Notes: generated from the letters alone by a model not told the origin. A DNA stretch of 64,000 nt from Pseudomonas parakoreensis (GCF_021602155.1 NZ_BQHY01000018.1:1-64000); one strand, 5' to 3'; positions 36,168-47,580 are shown, counted from the stretch's first letter. Made by a program: numbers and translations.

Positions 36168-37790
36168 GTGAAGAACTGGACGTTGCGCCAACGCATTTTG
36201 GCGAGCTTTGCGGTGATTATCGCCATCATGTTGCTGATGGTCGTTGTTTCGTATTCCCGCCTGCTGAAAATCGAAGCCAGTGAAAGCAGCGTGCGTGATG
36301 ACGCCGTTCCCGGCGTCTATTACAGCTCGATGATTCGCGGTGCGTGGGTCGACAGTTACCTGCAGACCCAGGAGTTGCTGGGGCTCAAGGAGGGGCAGGG
36401 CATCAGCAGTGAAGATGCGGCGGACTACAAGGCGTTCGAGACGCGCCTGCAAGAGCAGATGGCCAACTATCGCAGCACCGTCACCACCGACGAAGACCGG
36501 GTCGAGTTCGCTGCGTTCGAGAAGGATCACGACACCTACATGCAGATTCAGGATCAGGTACTCGATCTGCACAAGCGCAATCTCGAAGCCGAGGCGGTCA
36601 AGCTGTTTACCGAGAAGCTGACCCCGGCCTGGTACACCGGCCGCATGAAACTCAACGACATCATCGGTGAGAACAAGCGGGTCGCCGATCAGGCCATGGC
36701 CAATATCGACGAGGCGGTAGCGGCGGCCAAGGTCAGCATGTTTGTCTCGCTGCTGGTGGCCGTGCTGGCGGCAGGTGCCTGTGGCCTGCTGCTGATGCGT
36801 GCAATCATGGCGCCGATGAACCGCATCGTGAAGATCCTCGAAATCATGCGCACCGGTGACTTGAGCAGCCGTCTGAATCTGGATCGCAAGGACGAGTTCG
36901 GCGCGGTGGAAACCGGCTTCAACGACATGATGACCGAGCTGACCTCGCTGGTGTCTCAGGCCCAGCGTTCGTCGGTGCAGGTGACCACCTCGGTGACCGA
37001 GATCGCCGCCACATCGAAGCAGCAACAGGCCACCGCCACCGAAACCGCCGCCACCACCACCGAAATCGGCGCGACCTCGCGGGAAATCGCCGCCACCTCG
37101 CGGGATCTGGTGCGCACCATGACCGAAGTGTCCACCGCCGCCGATCAGGCCTCGGTGCTCGCCGGGTCCGGCCAGCAAGGCCTGGCGCGCATGGAAGACA
37201 CCATGCACTCGGTGATGGGCGCGGCTGACCTGGTCAACGCCAAACTGGCGATCCTCAACGAGAAGGCCGGCAACATCAATCAGGTGGTGGTGACCATCGT
37301 CAAGGTTGCCGACCAGACCAACCTGCTGTCGCTCAACGCCGCCATCGAGGCCGAGAAGGCCGGTGAGTACGGCCGTGGTTTTGCCGTGGTCGCCACCGAA
37401 GTGCGGCGTCTGGCGGATCAGACCGCCGTCGCCACGTATGACATTGAACAGATGGTCCGCGAGATCCAGTCGGCGGTGTCTGCCGGTGTGATGGGCATGG
37501 ACAAGTTCTCCGAAGAAGTGCGCCGGGGCATGGCCGAAGTGCAGCAGGTCGGCGAGCAACTGTCGCAGATCATCCATCAGGTGCAGGCGCTGGCGCCGCG
37601 GGTGTTGATGGTCAACGAAGGCATGCAGGCCCAGGCCACCGGTGCCGAACAGATCAACCATGCGCTGGTGCAGTTGGGCGACGCCAGCAGCCAGACCGTC
37701 GAGTCGTTGCGTCAGGCCAGTTTCGCCATCGACGAACTGAGCCAGGTGGCCGTCGGGCTGCGCAGTGGCGTTTCGCGATTCAAAGTCTGA
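36168..37790 (+). CDS. wspA: Methyl-accepting receptor WspA
   Basis: WspA is the membrane receptor of the Wsp surface-sensing system and controls the WspE kinase. The GTG start at 36168 has GAGGA upstream and gives 540 residues. There is a first membrane helix (about 10-32), a four-helix-bundle-type periplasmic part, a second helix (about 188-210), a HAMP domain and a long cytoplasmic signalling coiled coil. The conserved hairpin tip is 'LSLNAAIEAEKAGEYGRGFA'. The C-terminus lacks a CheR-tethering pentapeptide. The gene ends with a one-base overlap with wspB. Confidence 0.95.
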   Translation: MKNWTLRQRILASFAVIIAIMLLMVVVSYSRLLKIEASESSVRDDAVPGVYYSSMIRGAWVDSYLQTQELLGLKEGQGISSEDAADYKAFETRLQEQMANYRSTVTTDEDRVEFAAFEKDHDTYMQIQDQVLDLHKRNLEAEAVKLFTEKLTPAWYTGRMKLNDIIGENKRVADQAMANIDEAVAAAKVSMFVSLLVAVLAAGACGLLLMRAIMAPMNRIVKILEIMRTGDLSSRLNLDRKDEFGAVETGFNDMMTELTSLVSQAQRSSVQVTTSVTEIAATSKQQQATATETAATTTEIGATSREIAATSRDLVRTMTEVSTAADQASVLAGSGQQGLARMEDTMHSVMGAADLVNAKLAILNEKAGNINQVVVTIVKVADQTNLLSLNAAIEAEKAGEYGRGFAVVATEVRRLADQTAVATYDIEQMVREIQSAVSAGVMGMDKFSEEVRRGMAEVQQVGEQLSQIIHQVQALAPRVLMVNEGMQAQATGAEQINHALVQLGDASSQTVESLRQASFAIDELSQVAVGLRSGVSRFKV

Positions 37791-38308
37791 TGAGCGAAAT
37801 CACTGCCAAACGCAGCGCTGCGCCAGTGGCCAGACAGGCGCTGTTTCTGCTGTTTCGCATCGGCAACGAACGCTATGCATTGCGCGCCACTGAAGTGGCG
37901 GAGGTTCTGCCGCGCGTACCGTTGAAGCCAATTGCCCAGGCGCCGAAGTGGGTGGCCGGGGTGTTCGCCTATCGCGGTGCGGTGGTGCCGGCTATCGACC
38001 TCAGTGCGCTGACCTTCGGTCAACCGGCCGAGGCGCGCACCAGCACCCGGTTGGTGCTGGTGCATTACCGCCCGGATCAACGGCAGCCGCCACGCTGGCT
38101 CGGACTGATACTCGAACAGGCGACCGACACCCTGCGCTGCAATCCCGAGGATTTTCAGCCGTATGGTCTGGACAATCGTCAGGCGCCGTACCTCGGCCCG
38201 GTGCGCGAAGATGCCCAGGGGCTGGTGCAGTGGGTGCGGGTCAACGATTTGCTGGATGACGCCGTGCGCAGCCTGCTCTTTCCCGCGCCGCATGAGACGC
38301 CGTCATGA
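37790..38308 (+). CDS. wspB: CheW-like adaptor WspB
   Basis: The 172-residue CheW-domain protein ('FRIGNERYALRATEVAEVLP', 'VFAYRGAVVPAIDLS') links WspA to the kinase. The start overlaps the wspA stop (TGATG) and its stop overlaps wspC by four bases. Confidence 0.93.
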   Translation: MSEITAKRSAAPVARQALFLLFRIGNERYALRATEVAEVLPRVPLKPIAQAPKWVAGVFAYRGAVVPAIDLSALTFGQPAEARTSTRLVLVHYRPDQRQPPRWLGLILEQATDTLRCNPEDFQPYGLDNRQAPYLGPVREDAQGLVQWVRVNDLLDDAVRSLLFPAPHETPS

Positions 38309-39582
38309 GCAGCGATCAGCGTTTTTTCGATTTCCTCAAGGAACGCATCGGTCTGGATGTCACGTCGGTGGGACCTGCGATCATCGAGCGCGCGGTGCGC
38401 CAACGCACCACGCTCTCGCAGGCGGCGCACAGCGATGAATACTGGCAACTGCTGCAAGGTTCGCGGGATGAACAGCAGGCATTGATCGAAGCGGTGATCG
38501 TCCCCGAAACCTGGTTTTTCCGTTATCCAGAATCCTTCGCCACGCTCGGCAAGCTGGCGCGCAAGCGTCTGGACCAATTGAACAACATGCGCGCGCTGCG
38601 CATCCTCAGCCTGCCGTGTTCGACCGGTGAAGAACCCTACTCGATTGCCATGGCCTTGCTCGATGCCGGGCTCAAGCCCCATCAGTTCAAGGTCGATGGC
38701 ATGGATGTCAGCCCGCTGTCGGTGGACAAGGCGCGGCGCGGGCTGTACGGCAAGAACTCGTTTCGGGGTCAGGATCTGGGCTTTCGCGAGCGTCATTTCA
38801 CCGCCGAGCAGGACGGCCATCGAGTCAGCGAAGCGGTGCGTGAGCAGGTGCGCCTGCAGGCCGGCAATGTGCTGGATCCGACGCTGCTGGCGGGTGAGCC
38901 GCCGTTCGATTTCGTGTTCTGCCGCAACCTGTTGATCTATTTCGACCAGCCGACCCAGAAGCAGGTGTTCGAAGTGCTCAAGCGTCTGACTCACGTGGAT
39001 GGCGTGCTGTTCATCGGCCCGGCCGAGGGCAGTCTGCTCGGGCGTCTGGGCATGCGCTCGATTGGCATCCCGCAGTCGTTTGCCTTCAGTCGACACGCTG
39101 AACCCATGCCCGAACCTGTGGCATTGCCGACCCCGACCCCTTTGCCGGTGCGCCAACCACTGCGCAGTCCGCCGCCAGTATCGCCGCCGGTGCGTCCGCG
39201 GCCGTTTGCCAGCGTTGCATCGTTGCCCGTCAACAGCAAAAGCGCCAACCCGGACGCGGCGACCTTGCTCGCCAACATCACCGCGCTGGCCAACGAAGGC
39301 AAAAGCGCCGAGGCCCGCGCGGCATGCGAGCAGTATCTGCGCAGTCACGAACCGGTGGCGCAGGTGTTTTACTGGCTCGGTCTGCTCAGCGATGTTGCCG
39401 GTGCCGCGCTCGAAGCCCAGAGTCATTACCGCAAGGCCTTGTACCTTGAACCGCAACACCCCGAAGCGTTGATGCACCTGGCCGCCTTGCTGCAGGCCCA
39501 GGGCGACAGCGCCGGTGCCAGACGATTGCAGGAACGTGCCGCGCGCAGCGGCCGCACCGCCGACAGTGAGCGTAAACGATGA
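38305..39582 (+). CDS. wspC: CheR-type receptor methyltransferase WspC
   Basis: The 425-residue product has a CheR methyltransferase domain (about 1-270) with the SAM-binding 'LSLPCSTGEEPYSIAMAL' and 'FDFVFCRNLLIYF' motifs. A Pro-rich linker and a C-terminal TPR-type region (about 320-415) follow. It methylates WspA and so raises signalling. Loss-of-function of wspC is known to block Wsp output. Confidence 0.94.
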   Translation: MSSDQRFFDFLKERIGLDVTSVGPAIIERAVRQRTTLSQAAHSDEYWQLLQGSRDEQQALIEAVIVPETWFFRYPESFATLGKLARKRLDQLNNMRALRILSLPCSTGEEPYSIAMALLDAGLKPHQFKVDGMDVSPLSVDKARRGLYGKNSFRGQDLGFRERHFTAEQDGHRVSEAVREQVRLQAGNVLDPTLLAGEPPFDFVFCRNLLIYFDQPTQKQVFEVLKRLTHVDGVLFIGPAEGSLLGRLGMRSIGIPQSFAFSRHAEPMPEPVALPTPTPLPVRQPLRSPPPVSPPVRPRPFASVASLPVNSKSANPDAATLLANITALANEGKSAEARAACEQYLRSHEPVAQVFYWLGLLSDVAGAALEAQSHYRKALYLEPQHPEALMHLAALLQAQGDSAGARRLQERAARSGRTADSERKR

Positions 39583-40274
39583 TCCCGTCCGACACCTTGA
39601 ACGTCACCCACGAAGACGCCCGGGCCATCGATGATTGCTGGAACCGCATCGGCATTCATGGCGACAAGTCCTGCCCGTTGCTGGCCGAGCACATTCACTG
39701 CCGAAACTGCGCGGTGTATTCCGCTGCCGCCACGCGCCTGCTCGACCGCTATGCGTTGCAGCAGGATGAGCGCGACCCGGTCGCCGTGGCGGTCGAAAGC
39801 GATGTGAAAACCCGTTCGCTGCTGATGTTCCGCCTTGGCGAAGAGTGGCTGGGGCTGGCCACTCGCAGTCTGGTGGAAGTCGCTCCGCTGCAGGCGATCC
39901 ACTCGTTGCCACACCAACGCTCGCGGGCATTGCTCGGTGTGGCGAACGTGCGCGGGGCGCTGGTGGCGTGCCTGTCGCTGGTCGAGTTGCTCGATCTGGA
40001 TGGCAACGCCGTACCGGCCACGGGCGCACGGATCATGCCGCGCATGTTGATCATCGCCGCCCACGGCGGGCCGGTGGTGGTGCCAGTGGATGAGGTCGAC
40101 GGCATCCACGCCATCGACGAACGCATTCTCGACGCTGCGTCGCGTGCCGGTGCTGAACACAACAGCACGGTCAGCGCCAAATACACTCGGGGCGTCCTGC
40201 AATTCCGCGGGCGCAGTTTGCGTTGGCTGGATGAAGAACAGTTGCTGTCCGCCGTGACCCGGAGCCTCACATGA
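39579..40274 (+). CDS. wspD: CheW-like adaptor WspD
   Basis: The 231-residue product has an N-terminal extension with a cysteine cluster ('KSCPLLAEHIHCRNCAVY') and a C-terminal CheW domain ('FRLGEEWLGLATRSLVEVAP'). It is the second coupling protein of the system. It overlaps both neighbours by four bases. Confidence 0.93.
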   Translation: MIPSDTLNVTHEDARAIDDCWNRIGIHGDKSCPLLAEHIHCRNCAVYSAAATRLLDRYALQQDERDPVAVAVESDVKTRSLLMFRLGEEWLGLATRSLVEVAPLQAIHSLPHQRSRALLGVANVRGALVACLSLVELLDLDGNAVPATGARIMPRMLIIAAHGGPVVVPVDEVDGIHAIDERILDAASRAGAEHNSTVSAKYTRGVLQFRGRSLRWLDEEQLLSAVTRSLT

Positions 40275-42568
40275 CCCCCGAGCAAATGCGCGACGCCTCG
40301 CTGCTGGAACTGTTCAGCCTCGAAGCCGAGGCCCAGACCCAGGTGCTGAGCAGCGGGCTGCTGGCGCTGGAGCGTAATCCGACCCAGGCTGACTATCTGG
40401 AATCGTGCATGCGTGCGGCGCACTCGCTCAAGGGCGCGGCGCGGATCGTCGGCATCGACAACGGCGTCAGCGTCGCCCACGTGATGGAAGATTGTCTGGT
40501 CAGCGCTCAGGAAAAGCGGCTGTTGCTGCGCCCCGAACATATCGATGCGTTGTTGCAGGGCACCGATCTATTGATGCGCATCGCTACGCCGGCGAATGCC
40601 CCGCAAGCGCCGGACATTGAGGCGTATGTGGCGTTGATGGGGCGCCTGCTCGACCCTTCGACACCGCCCGCCGTGGCGTCGCCGCCCATGGCCGAATTGC
40701 AGATGCAGGCACCGTCTGCGCCGATTGAAACGCCACCGCCAGCGCCCACGCCGGCGGTTGATGCACCGCTGGAAACCTCCGACCCGGCACCGCGCAAGAA
40801 CAAGCGCACCACCGAGGGCGGCGAGCGCGTGCTGCGGGTCACTGCCGAACGTCTGAACAGCCTGCTCGACCTGTCGAGTAAATCACTGGTCGAAACCCAG
40901 CGCCTCAAGCCGCATCTGGCGACCATGCAGCGCCTCAGGCGCATGCAGAACAATGGTCTGCGGGCGCTGGAAAGCCTCAACGTACACCTCAAGGAACACG
41001 CGCTGAGCCTCGAAGCCCAGGAAGCCCTTGAAGAGGCGCGGCGCCTGTTGGCCGAGTCCCAGCAATTGCTCGCGGAAAAGAACGCCGAGCTCGACGAATT
41101 TGCCTGGCAGGCCAGCCAGCGTGCACAAGTGCTCTACGACACCGCGCTGGCCTGCCGCATGCGTCCGTTCGCCGATGTGCTCACCGGGCAAGTGCGCATG
41201 GTGCGGGATCTGGGGCGCAGCCTTGGCAAACAGGTGCGGCTGGAAATCGAAGGCGAGAAGACGCAGGTCGACCGCGATGTACTGGAAAAACTCGAAGCGC
41301 CGCTGACCCATCTGCTGCGCAACGCGGTCGACCACGGCATCGAAACCCCGGAACAACGCCTGCTCAAGGGCAAGTCCGAAGAGGGCCTGATCCGCCTGCG
41401 TGCTTCGCATCAGGCCGGTTTGCTGGTGCTCGAACTGAGTGACGACGGCAATGGCGTCGACCTGGAAAAGGTCCGCCGCAGCATCGTCGAACGCCAATTG
41501 TCACCGGCCGAAACCGCCGCACAATTGAGCGAGGAAGAGTTGCTGACGTTCCTGTTTCTGCCGGGCTTCAGCCTGCGCGACACGGTCACCGAAGTGTCGG
41601 GGCGTGGCGTCGGCCTCGACGCGGTGCAGCACATGGTCCGGCAGCTGCGCGGCGCAGTGGTGCTGGAGCAGACGGCGGGCGAGGGCAGCCGCTTTCATCT
41701 GGAAGTGCCGCTGACCCTGTCCGTGGTGCGCAGTCTGGTGGTGGAGGTCGGCGAGGAAGCCTATGCCTTTCCGCTGGCGCACATCGAGCGCATGTGCGAT
41801 CTGGAGCCACAGGACATCGTGCAGATCGAAGGTCGCCAGCATTTCTGGCACGAAGGCCGACATGTCGGGTTGGTCGCCGCCAGCCAGTTGCTGAATCGTC
41901 CGGCCAGTCAGAGCAGCGGCGAAACCCTCAAGGTCGTGGTGATCCGCGAGCGCGATGCGGTCTATGGCGTGGCGGTCGAACGTTTTGTCGGCGAGCGCAC
42001 TCTGGTGGTGCTGCCGCTGGATGAACGTCTGGGCAAAGTGCAGGACATCTCCGCCGGGGCGCTGCTTGACGATGGCTCGGTGGTGCTGATCGTCGATGTC
42101 GAGGACATGCTGCGCTCGGTGGACAAACTGCTCAATACCGGGCGCCTGGAGCGTATTGCGCGGCATGGCAACCAGGCCGCCGAGGTGGCGCGCAAACGGA
42201 TTCTAGTGGTCGACGATTCGCTCACGGTGCGCGAGTTGCAGCGCAAGCTGCTACTCAATCGCGGCTACGACGTGGCGGTCGCGGTGGATGGCATGGACGG
42301 CTGGAACGCGCTGCGTTCGGAGGACTTCGATTTGCTGATCACCGACATCGACATGCCGCGCATGGACGGCATCGAGCTGGTTACGTTGCTGCGCCGCGAT
42401 ACCCGTCTGCAATCGCTACCAGTGATGGTGGTCTCGTACAAGGACCGTGAAGAGGACCGCCGTCGTGGACTGGATGCGGGCGCCGACTATTATTTAGCCA
42501 AGGCCAGTTTTCATGACGACGCCCTGCTCGATGCAGTGGTTGAGCTCATTGGAGGAGCGCGGGCATGA
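40271..42568 (+). CDS. wspE: Hybrid CheA-type kinase WspE
   Basis: The 765-residue product has an Hpt domain with the phosphorylated histidine in '[14 protein letters not shown]' (His51) and a Pro-rich linker. The HATPase domain has the N-box '[16 protein letters not shown]', and a CheW-like domain follows. A C-terminal receiver starts near residue 640 with the acceptor aspartate in '[13 protein letters not shown]'. It phosphorylates WspR and WspF. All motifs needed for activity are present. Confidence 0.95.
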   Translation: MTPEQMRDASLLELFSLEAEAQTQVLSSGLLALERNPTQADYLESCMRAAHSLKGAARIVGIDNGVSVAHVMEDCLVSAQEKRLLLRPEHIDALLQGTDLLMRIATPANAPQAPDIEAYVALMGRLLDPSTPPAVASPPMAELQMQAPSAPIETPPPAPTPAVDAPLETSDPAPRKNKRTTEGGERVLRVTAERLNSLLDLSSKSLVETQRLKPHLATMQRLRRMQNNGLRALESLNVHLKEHALSLEAQEALEEARRLLAESQQLLAEKNAELDEFAWQASQRAQVLYDTALACRMRPFADVLTGQVRMVRDLGRSLGKQVRLEIEGEKTQVDRDVLEKLEAPLTHLLRNAVDHGIETPEQRLLKGKSEEGLIRLRASHQAGLLVLELSDDGNGVDLEKVRRSIVERQLSPAETAAQLSEEELLTFLFLPGFSLRDTVTEVSGRGVGLDAVQHMVRQLRGAVVLEQTAGEGSRFHLEVPLTLSVVRSLVVEVGEEAYAFPLAHIERMCDLEPQDIVQIEGRQHFWHEGRHVGLVAASQLLNRPASQSSGETLKVVVIRERDAVYGVAVERFVGERTLVVLPLDERLGKVQDISAGALLDDGSVVLIVDVEDMLRSVDKLLNTGRLERIARHGNQAAEVARKRILVVDDSLTVRELQRKLLLNRGYDVAVAVDGMDGWNALRSEDFDLLITDIDMPRMDGIELVTLLRRDTRLQSLPVMVVSYKDREEDRRRGLDAGADYYLAKASFHDDALLDAVVELIGGARA

Positions 42569-43575
42569 AAATCGCAATCGTCAACGACATGCCACTGGCG
42601 GTGGAGGCTTTGCGCCGTGCGCTGGCCTTCGAACCGGCGCATCAAGTGGTCTGGGTGGCCGGCAACGGCGCCGAGGCCGTGCGTCTGTGCGCCGAAAACA
42701 CCCCGGATCTGATCCTGATGGATCTGATCATGCCAGTCATGGACGGCGTCGAGGCCACGCGACGGATCATGGCTGAAACCCCGTGCGCGATCGTCATCGT
42801 TACGGTTGACCGCCAACAGAACGTGCACCGGGTCTTCGAAGCCATGGGCCACGGTGCGCTGGATGTGGTCGATACCCCGGCCCTGGGGGCCGGTAACGCG
42901 CAGGAAGCGGCGGCGCCGTTGCTGCGCAAGATCCTCAATATCGGCTGGCTGATCGGCGAGAAAACCCCGCGCTCGCGTCCGGTGGCGACACCGCACCGCA
43001 GTTCGGCGTCGTGCAAGCGGCTGGTGGCGATCGGCTCGTCTGCCGGCGGGCCGGCAGCGCTGGAAGTATTGCTCAAGGGCCTGCCACGCAATTTTTCGGC
43101 GGCCATTGTGCTGGTGCAGCACGTCGATCAGGTGTTTGCCGCGGGCATGGCCGAATGGCTGGCCAGCGCCAGTGGCCTGGACGTGCGCCTGGCCCGCGAA
43201 GGCGAGCCACCACAGGCCGGCGCGGTGCTGCTGGCTGGCACCAATCACCATATTCGCTTATTGAAAAACGGCACGCTGGCCTACACCGCCGAGCCGGTCA
43301 ACGAGATCTACCGACCCTCGATCGACGTCTTCTTCGAAAGTGTCGCCAACTATTGGAACGGTGATGCCATCGGGGTTTTATTGACCGGAATGGGACGCGA
43401 CGGGGCGCAAGGGCTTAAGCTCATGCGCCAGCAGGGATACCTGACCATCGCGCAGGATCAGCAAAGCAGTGCGGTGTACGGCATGCCCAAGGCCGCAGCG
43501 GCCATCGATGCAGCCGTCGAAATCCGTCCACTGGAAAAGATAGCGCCACGATTGCTGGAGGTTTTCCCCAAATGA
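42565..43575 (+). CDS. wspF: CheB-type methylesterase WspF
   Basis: The 336-residue product has an N-terminal receiver (acceptor in '[13 protein letters not shown]') and a C-terminal methylesterase domain with the serine in '[11 protein letters not shown]' and the aspartate in '[10 protein letters not shown]'. It removes methyl groups from WspA and resets signalling. wspF mutants give wrinkly, high c-di-GMP colonies. The frame is intact here, so no such mutation is visible. Confidence 0.95.
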   Translation: MKIAIVNDMPLAVEALRRALAFEPAHQVVWVAGNGAEAVRLCAENTPDLILMDLIMPVMDGVEATRRIMAETPCAIVIVTVDRQQNVHRVFEAMGHGALDVVDTPALGAGNAQEAAAPLLRKILNIGWLIGEKTPRSRPVATPHRSSASCKRLVAIGSSAGGPAALEVLLKGLPRNFSAAIVLVQHVDQVFAAGMAEWLASASGLDVRLAREGEPPQAGAVLLAGTNHHIRLLKNGTLAYTAEPVNEIYRPSIDVFFESVANYWNGDAIGVLLTGMGRDGAQGLKLMRQQGYLTIAQDQQSSAVYGMPKAAAAIDAAVEIRPLEKIAPRLLEVFPK

Positions 43576-43623
43576 ACAGCGTTTTCCGCAATCCTGGCCC
43601 CCGCAGTACTCAGGTGACCGCCC

Positions 43624-44625
43624 ATGAATGATTTACAGATCGACGACATTAAAACCGACGAAAACGCCGCCATGGTGTTGTTGGTGGACGATCAGGCGAT
43701 GATCGGCGAAGCCGTGCGCCGTGGGCTGTCGAACGAAGAGAACATCGACTTCCACTTCTGTTCCGATCCGCACCAGGCCATCGCCCAGGCGGTCCGGATC
43801 AAGCCGACGGTGATTTTGCAGGACCTGGTGATGCCCGGCCTCGACGGCCTGAGCCTGGTGCGCGAATACCGCAATCACCCGGCGACCAAGGACATCCCGA
43901 TCATTGTGCTGTCGACCAAGGAAGATCCGCTGATCAAGAGCGCGGCGTTCTCCGCCGGGGCCAACGATTATCTGGTGAAGCTGCCGGACACCATCGAGCT
44001 GGTGGCGCGCATTCGCTATCACTCGCGCTCCTACATGACCCTGCTGCAGCGGGATGCGGCGTACCGTGCGTTGCGCGTCAGCCAGCAGCAGTTGCTCGAC
44101 ACCAACCTGGTGCTGCAACGGCTGATGAACTCCGACGGCCTGACCGGGCTGTCCAACCGCCGGCACTTCGACGAGTACCTGGAGCTGGAGTGGCGCCGCT
44201 CGTTGCGCGATCAGAGCCAGTTGTCGTTGCTGATGATCGACGTCGACTACTTCAAGTCCTACAACGACAGCTTTGGTCACGTAGAAGGCGACGAGGCGCT
44301 GCGCAAGGTCGCCACGGCGATCCGCGACGCCAGCGCGCGACCGTCGGATCTGCCGGCACGCTACGGCGGTGAAGAGTTTGCGCTGGTACTGCCGAATACC
44401 TCGCCGGGCGGTGCCCGGCTGGTGGCAGAGAAGCTGCGCCAGACCGTGGCGGCGCTGAAGATTCCGCACAATACCCCGAGCGAAGGGGCGAGCCTGACCA
44501 TCAGTATCGGCCTGGCGACCATGGTGCCGCAGGCGGGCAGCGACTGCCGATTGCTGATCTCGGCGGCGGATCGCGGGTTGTATCAGGCGAAAAACAATGG
44601 CCGTAACCAGGTGGGTATCGAGTAA
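43624..44625 (+). CDS. wspR: Diguanylate cyclase response regulator WspR
   Basis: The 333-residue product has a receiver domain with acceptor Asp67 ('[13 protein letters not shown]'), a short coiled stalk, and a GGDEF domain with an intact active site 'GGEEF' (about 248-252). The product-inhibition site RPSD lies five residues before it. It makes c-di-GMP when phosphorylated by WspE, promoting biofilm formation. It lies 48 bp after wspF. Confidence 0.96.
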   Translation: MNDLQIDDIKTDENAAMVLLVDDQAMIGEAVRRGLSNEENIDFHFCSDPHQAIAQAVRIKPTVILQDLVMPGLDGLSLVREYRNHPATKDIPIIVLSTKEDPLIKSAAFSAGANDYLVKLPDTIELVARIRYHSRSYMTLLQRDAAYRALRVSQQQLLDTNLVLQRLMNSDGLTGLSNRRHFDEYLELEWRRSLRDQSQLSLLMIDVDYFKSYNDSFGHVEGDEALRKVATAIRDASARPSDLPARYGGEEFALVLPNTSPGGARLVAEKLRQTVAALKIPHNTPSEGASLTISIGLATMVPQAGSDCRLLISAADRGLYQAKNNGRNQVGIE

Positions 44626-44638
44626 CCCATCAATTGCT

Positions 44639-44715
44639 GTAGGAGCTGCCGCAGGCTGCGATCTTTTGATCTTAAAATGCAAAATCAAAAGATCGCAGCC
44701 TGCGGCAGCTCCTAC
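44639..44715. repeat. REP-type palindrome pair after wspR
   Basis: GTAGGAGCTGCCGCAGGCTG and its reverse complement, ending 113 bp before prfB. It probably marks the 3' end of the wsp transcript. Confidence 0.9.
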
Positions 44716-44827
44716 AGGGCAATGTGTCAAGTGATTCACCCCGACAGCCGCCAGACGGGCTGCCGTGACCGCGTGATTACGTTATACTCGCCGGCTTTCA
44801 AAAGTTCGCCAACGAGTGCTGCCCGTC

Positions 44828-45923
44828 ATGGAAATCAACCCGATCCTGAACACCATCAAGGACCTGTCCGAGCGCTCCGAAACTATTCGGGGGTATCTTT
44901 GACTACGATCAAAAGTATGAGCGTCTGATCGAAGTCAATCGCGAGCTTGAAGATCCTGCAGTCTGGAACAAACCTGAATACGCCCAGGAACTGGGCCGCG
45001 AGCGAGCATCGCTGGCGCAGATCGTCGACACTTTGGATGAGCTGTCCAGCGGTCTGGCCGATTCCCGCGAGCTGCTCGACATGGCCGTTGAAGAAAACGA
45101 CGAAGGCGCGGTAAACGACGTCGTTGAACTGCTTCAAGGGCTTGAAGAGTCACTGGCCAAGCTTGAATTCCGCCGCATGTTCAGCCACGAGATGGACCCG
45201 AACAACGCCTACCTGGACATCCAGGCCGGTTCCGGCGGCACCGAGGCCCAGGACTGGGCCAACATCCTCCTGCGCATGTACCTGCGCTGGGCGGACAAAC
45301 GCGGTTTCGACGCGACCATCATGGAGCTGTCGGCCGGTGAAGTCGCCGGTATCAAAGGTGCGACCGTGCACATCAAGGGCGAATACGCCTTTGGCTGGCT
45401 GCGCACCGAGATCGGCGTGCACCGTCTGGTGCGCAAGAGCCCGTTCGACTCCGGCAACCGTCGCCACACTTCGTTTTCTGCCGTTTTCGTCTCGCCAGAG
45501 ATCGACGACAAGGTCGAAATCGAAATCAACCCGGCAGACCTGCGGATTGACACCTATCGTTCATCCGGTGCCGGTGGTCAGCACGTAAACACCACCGACT
45601 CGGCCGTACGTATCACCCACGTACCGACCAACACCGTGGTCAGCTGCCAGAACGAACGTTCCCAGCACGCCAACAAGGACACCGCGATGAAAATGCTGCG
45701 GGCCAAGTTGTACGAGCAGGAAATGCAGAAGCGCAACGCCGCTTCCCAGGCGCTGGAAGACACCAAGTCGGACATCGGCTGGGGTCACCAGATCCGTTCG
45801 TACGTGCTCGACGCGTCGCGGATCAAGGACTTGCGCACCAACATCGAACGCAGCGACTGCGACAAGGTACTCGACGGCGATATCGACGAATACCTGGAAG
45901 CCAGCCTGAAATCGGGGCTGTAA
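44828..45923 (+). CDS. prfB: Peptide chain release factor 2 with programmed +1 frameshift
   Basis: RF2 releases peptides at UGA and UAA. The first 24 codons from the ATG at 44828 end at an in-frame TGA (44900-44902). Translation continues after a +1 shift at CTT-TGA into the frame beginning GAC at 44901, giving 364 residues in total. The main frame contains the stop-codon-recognition 'SPF' tripeptide ('[11 protein letters not shown]') and the catalytic GGQ in '[16 protein letters not shown]'. Position before lysS is standard. Confidence 0.96.
44888..44903 (+). promoter_or_regulatory. prfB programmed frameshift signal
   Basis: CGGGGGTATCTTTGAC holds an internal Shine-Dalgarno-like GGGGG, three bases, then the slippery CTT codon before the TGA stop. 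RF2 scarcity favours the +1 shift, so the protein autoregulates its own synthesis. This is a conserved signal, not a sequencing error. Confidence 0.93.
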
Positions 45924-45960
45924 CAGACGCACACAGGATCGCTGATGCAACGCGATCCCT

Positions 45961-46008
45961 GTAGGAGCCAGCCCTGCTGGCGATTCCCGGGCCGCCAGGC
46001 CCGGGGGC
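45961..46008. repeat. Single REP-like unit between prfB and lysS
   Basis: GTAGGAGCCAGCCCTGCTGG followed by CCCGGGCCGCCAGGCCCGGG forms two adjacent hairpins. It is a diverged single unit rather than a paired element. Confidence 0.6.
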
Positions 46009-46035
46009 AACGAACCTGATGGAATATCTGAAGAC

Positions 46036-47538
46036 ATGAGCGACCAACAACTCGACCCGCAAGCCCTGCAACAGGAAGAAAACTCCCTGATCGCCCTGCG
46101 CAAGGAAAAGCTGGCTGCCGAGCGCGCCAAGGGCAACGCCTTCCCGAACGACTTCCGCCGCGAAAACTACTGCGAAGATCTGCAGAAGAAATACGCGGAC
46201 AAGACCAAGGAAGAGCTGGCCGAGGCTGCAATTCCGGTCAAGGTTGCCGGTCGCATCATGCTTAACCGTGGCTCGTTCATGGTGATCCAGGACATGACCG
46301 GGCGCATCCAGGTCTACGTCAACCGCAAGACCCTGTCCGAAGACACCCTGGCCGCCGTCAAGACCTGGGACATGGGCGACATCATTGCCGCCGAAGGCAC
46401 CCTGGCGCGTTCCGGCAAGGGCGACCTGTACGTCGAAATGACCAACGTGCGCCTGCTGACCAAGTCGCTGCGCCCGCTGCCGGACAAGCACCACGGCCTG
46501 ACCGACACCGAGCAGCGCTACCGTCAGCGTTACGTTGACCTGATCGTCAACGAAGAAGTACGCCAGACCTTCCGCGTGCGTTCGCAAGTGATCGCGCACA
46601 TCCGCAGCTTCCTGATGAAGCGCGACTTCCTCGAAGTCGAAACGCCGATGCTGCAGACCATTCCTGGCGGCGCAGCGGCCAAGCCGTTCGAAACCCACCA
46701 CAACGCGCTGGACATGGAAATGTTCCTGCGTATCGCGCCTGAGCTGTACCTCAAGCGTCTGGTGGTTGGCGGTTTCGAGAAGGTGTTCGAGATCAACCGC
46801 AACTTCCGTAACGAAGGCGTTTCGACCCGTCACAACCCTGAATTCACCATGTTGGAGTTCTACCAGGCTTACGCCGACTACGAAGACAACATGGACCTGA
46901 CCGAAGAGCTGTTCCGTGAACTGGCGCAACTGGTGCTGGGCAGCACCGACGTGCCGTACGGCGACAAGGTGTTCCACTTCGGTGAGCCGTTTGCCCGTCT
47001 GTCGGTGTTCGACTCGATCCTCAAGTACAACCCTGAGCTGACTGCCGATGACCTGAACGACATCGACAAGGCGCGCGCCATCGCCAAGAAGGCCGGCGCC
47101 AAGGTGCTGGGCTTCGAAGGTCTGGGCAAATTGCAGGTGATGATTTTCGAAGAACTGGTCGAGCACAAGCTGGAGCAGCCGCACTTCATCACTCAGTACC
47201 CGTTCGAAGTGTCGCCGCTGGCTCGTCGTAACGACGAGAACCCGAACGTTACCGACCGTTTCGAGCTGTTCATCGGCGGCCGTGAAATCGCCAACGCCTA
47301 CTCCGAGTTGAACGACGCGGAAGACCAGGCCGAGCGCTTCATGGCGCAGGTGGCCGACAAGGACGCCGGCGACGACGAAGCCATGCATTACGACGCCGAC
47401 TTCGTGCGCGCGCTGGAGTACGGCATGCCGCCAACGGCCGGTGAAGGCATCGGCATCGACCGTCTGGTGATGTTGCTGACCAACTCGCCATCGATCCGCG
47501 ATGTGATCCTGTTCCCGCACATGCGACCGCAAGCGTAA
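46036..47538 (+). CDS. lysS: Lysyl-tRNA synthetase, class II
   Basis: The 500-residue enzyme has an N-terminal OB-fold anticodon-binding domain and a class II core with motif 2 ('[20 protein letters not shown]') and motif 3 ('[14 protein letters not shown]'). It charges tRNA-Lys. It follows prfB by about 110 bp. Confidence 0.97.
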   Translation: MSDQQLDPQALQQEENSLIALRKEKLAAERAKGNAFPNDFRRENYCEDLQKKYADKTKEELAEAAIPVKVAGRIMLNRGSFMVIQDMTGRIQVYVNRKTLSEDTLAAVKTWDMGDIIAAEGTLARSGKGDLYVEMTNVRLLTKSLRPLPDKHHGLTDTEQRYRQRYVDLIVNEEVRQTFRVRSQVIAHIRSFLMKRDFLEVETPMLQTIPGGAAAKPFETHHNALDMEMFLRIAPELYLKRLVVGGFEKVFEINRNFRNEGVSTRHNPEFTMLEFYQAYADYEDNMDLTEELFRELAQLVLGSTDVPYGDKVFHFGEPFARLSVFDSILKYNPELTADDLNDIDKARAIAKKAGAKVLGFEGLGKLQVMIFEELVEHKLEQPHFITQYPFEVSPLARRNDENPNVTDRFELFIGGREIANAYSELNDAEDQAERFMAQVADKDAGDDEAMHYDADFVRALEYGMPPTAGEGIGIDRLVMLLTNSPSIRDVILFPHMRPQA

Positions 47539-47550
47539 ACGTTTCAGTTA

Positions 47551-47580
47551 AAAAGCCGCCTAAAACAGGCGGCTTTTTAT
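47551..47580 (+). terminator. Rho-independent terminator after lysS
   Basis: The stem AAAAGCCGCC (47551-47560) with GGCGGCTTTT (47568-47577) and the T-run end the prfB-lysS transcript. Confidence 0.9.

Noticed and set aside
44900-44902. In-frame stop in prfB as a sequencing error or pseudogene
   Set aside because: It is the conserved programmed frameshift site of release factor 2.
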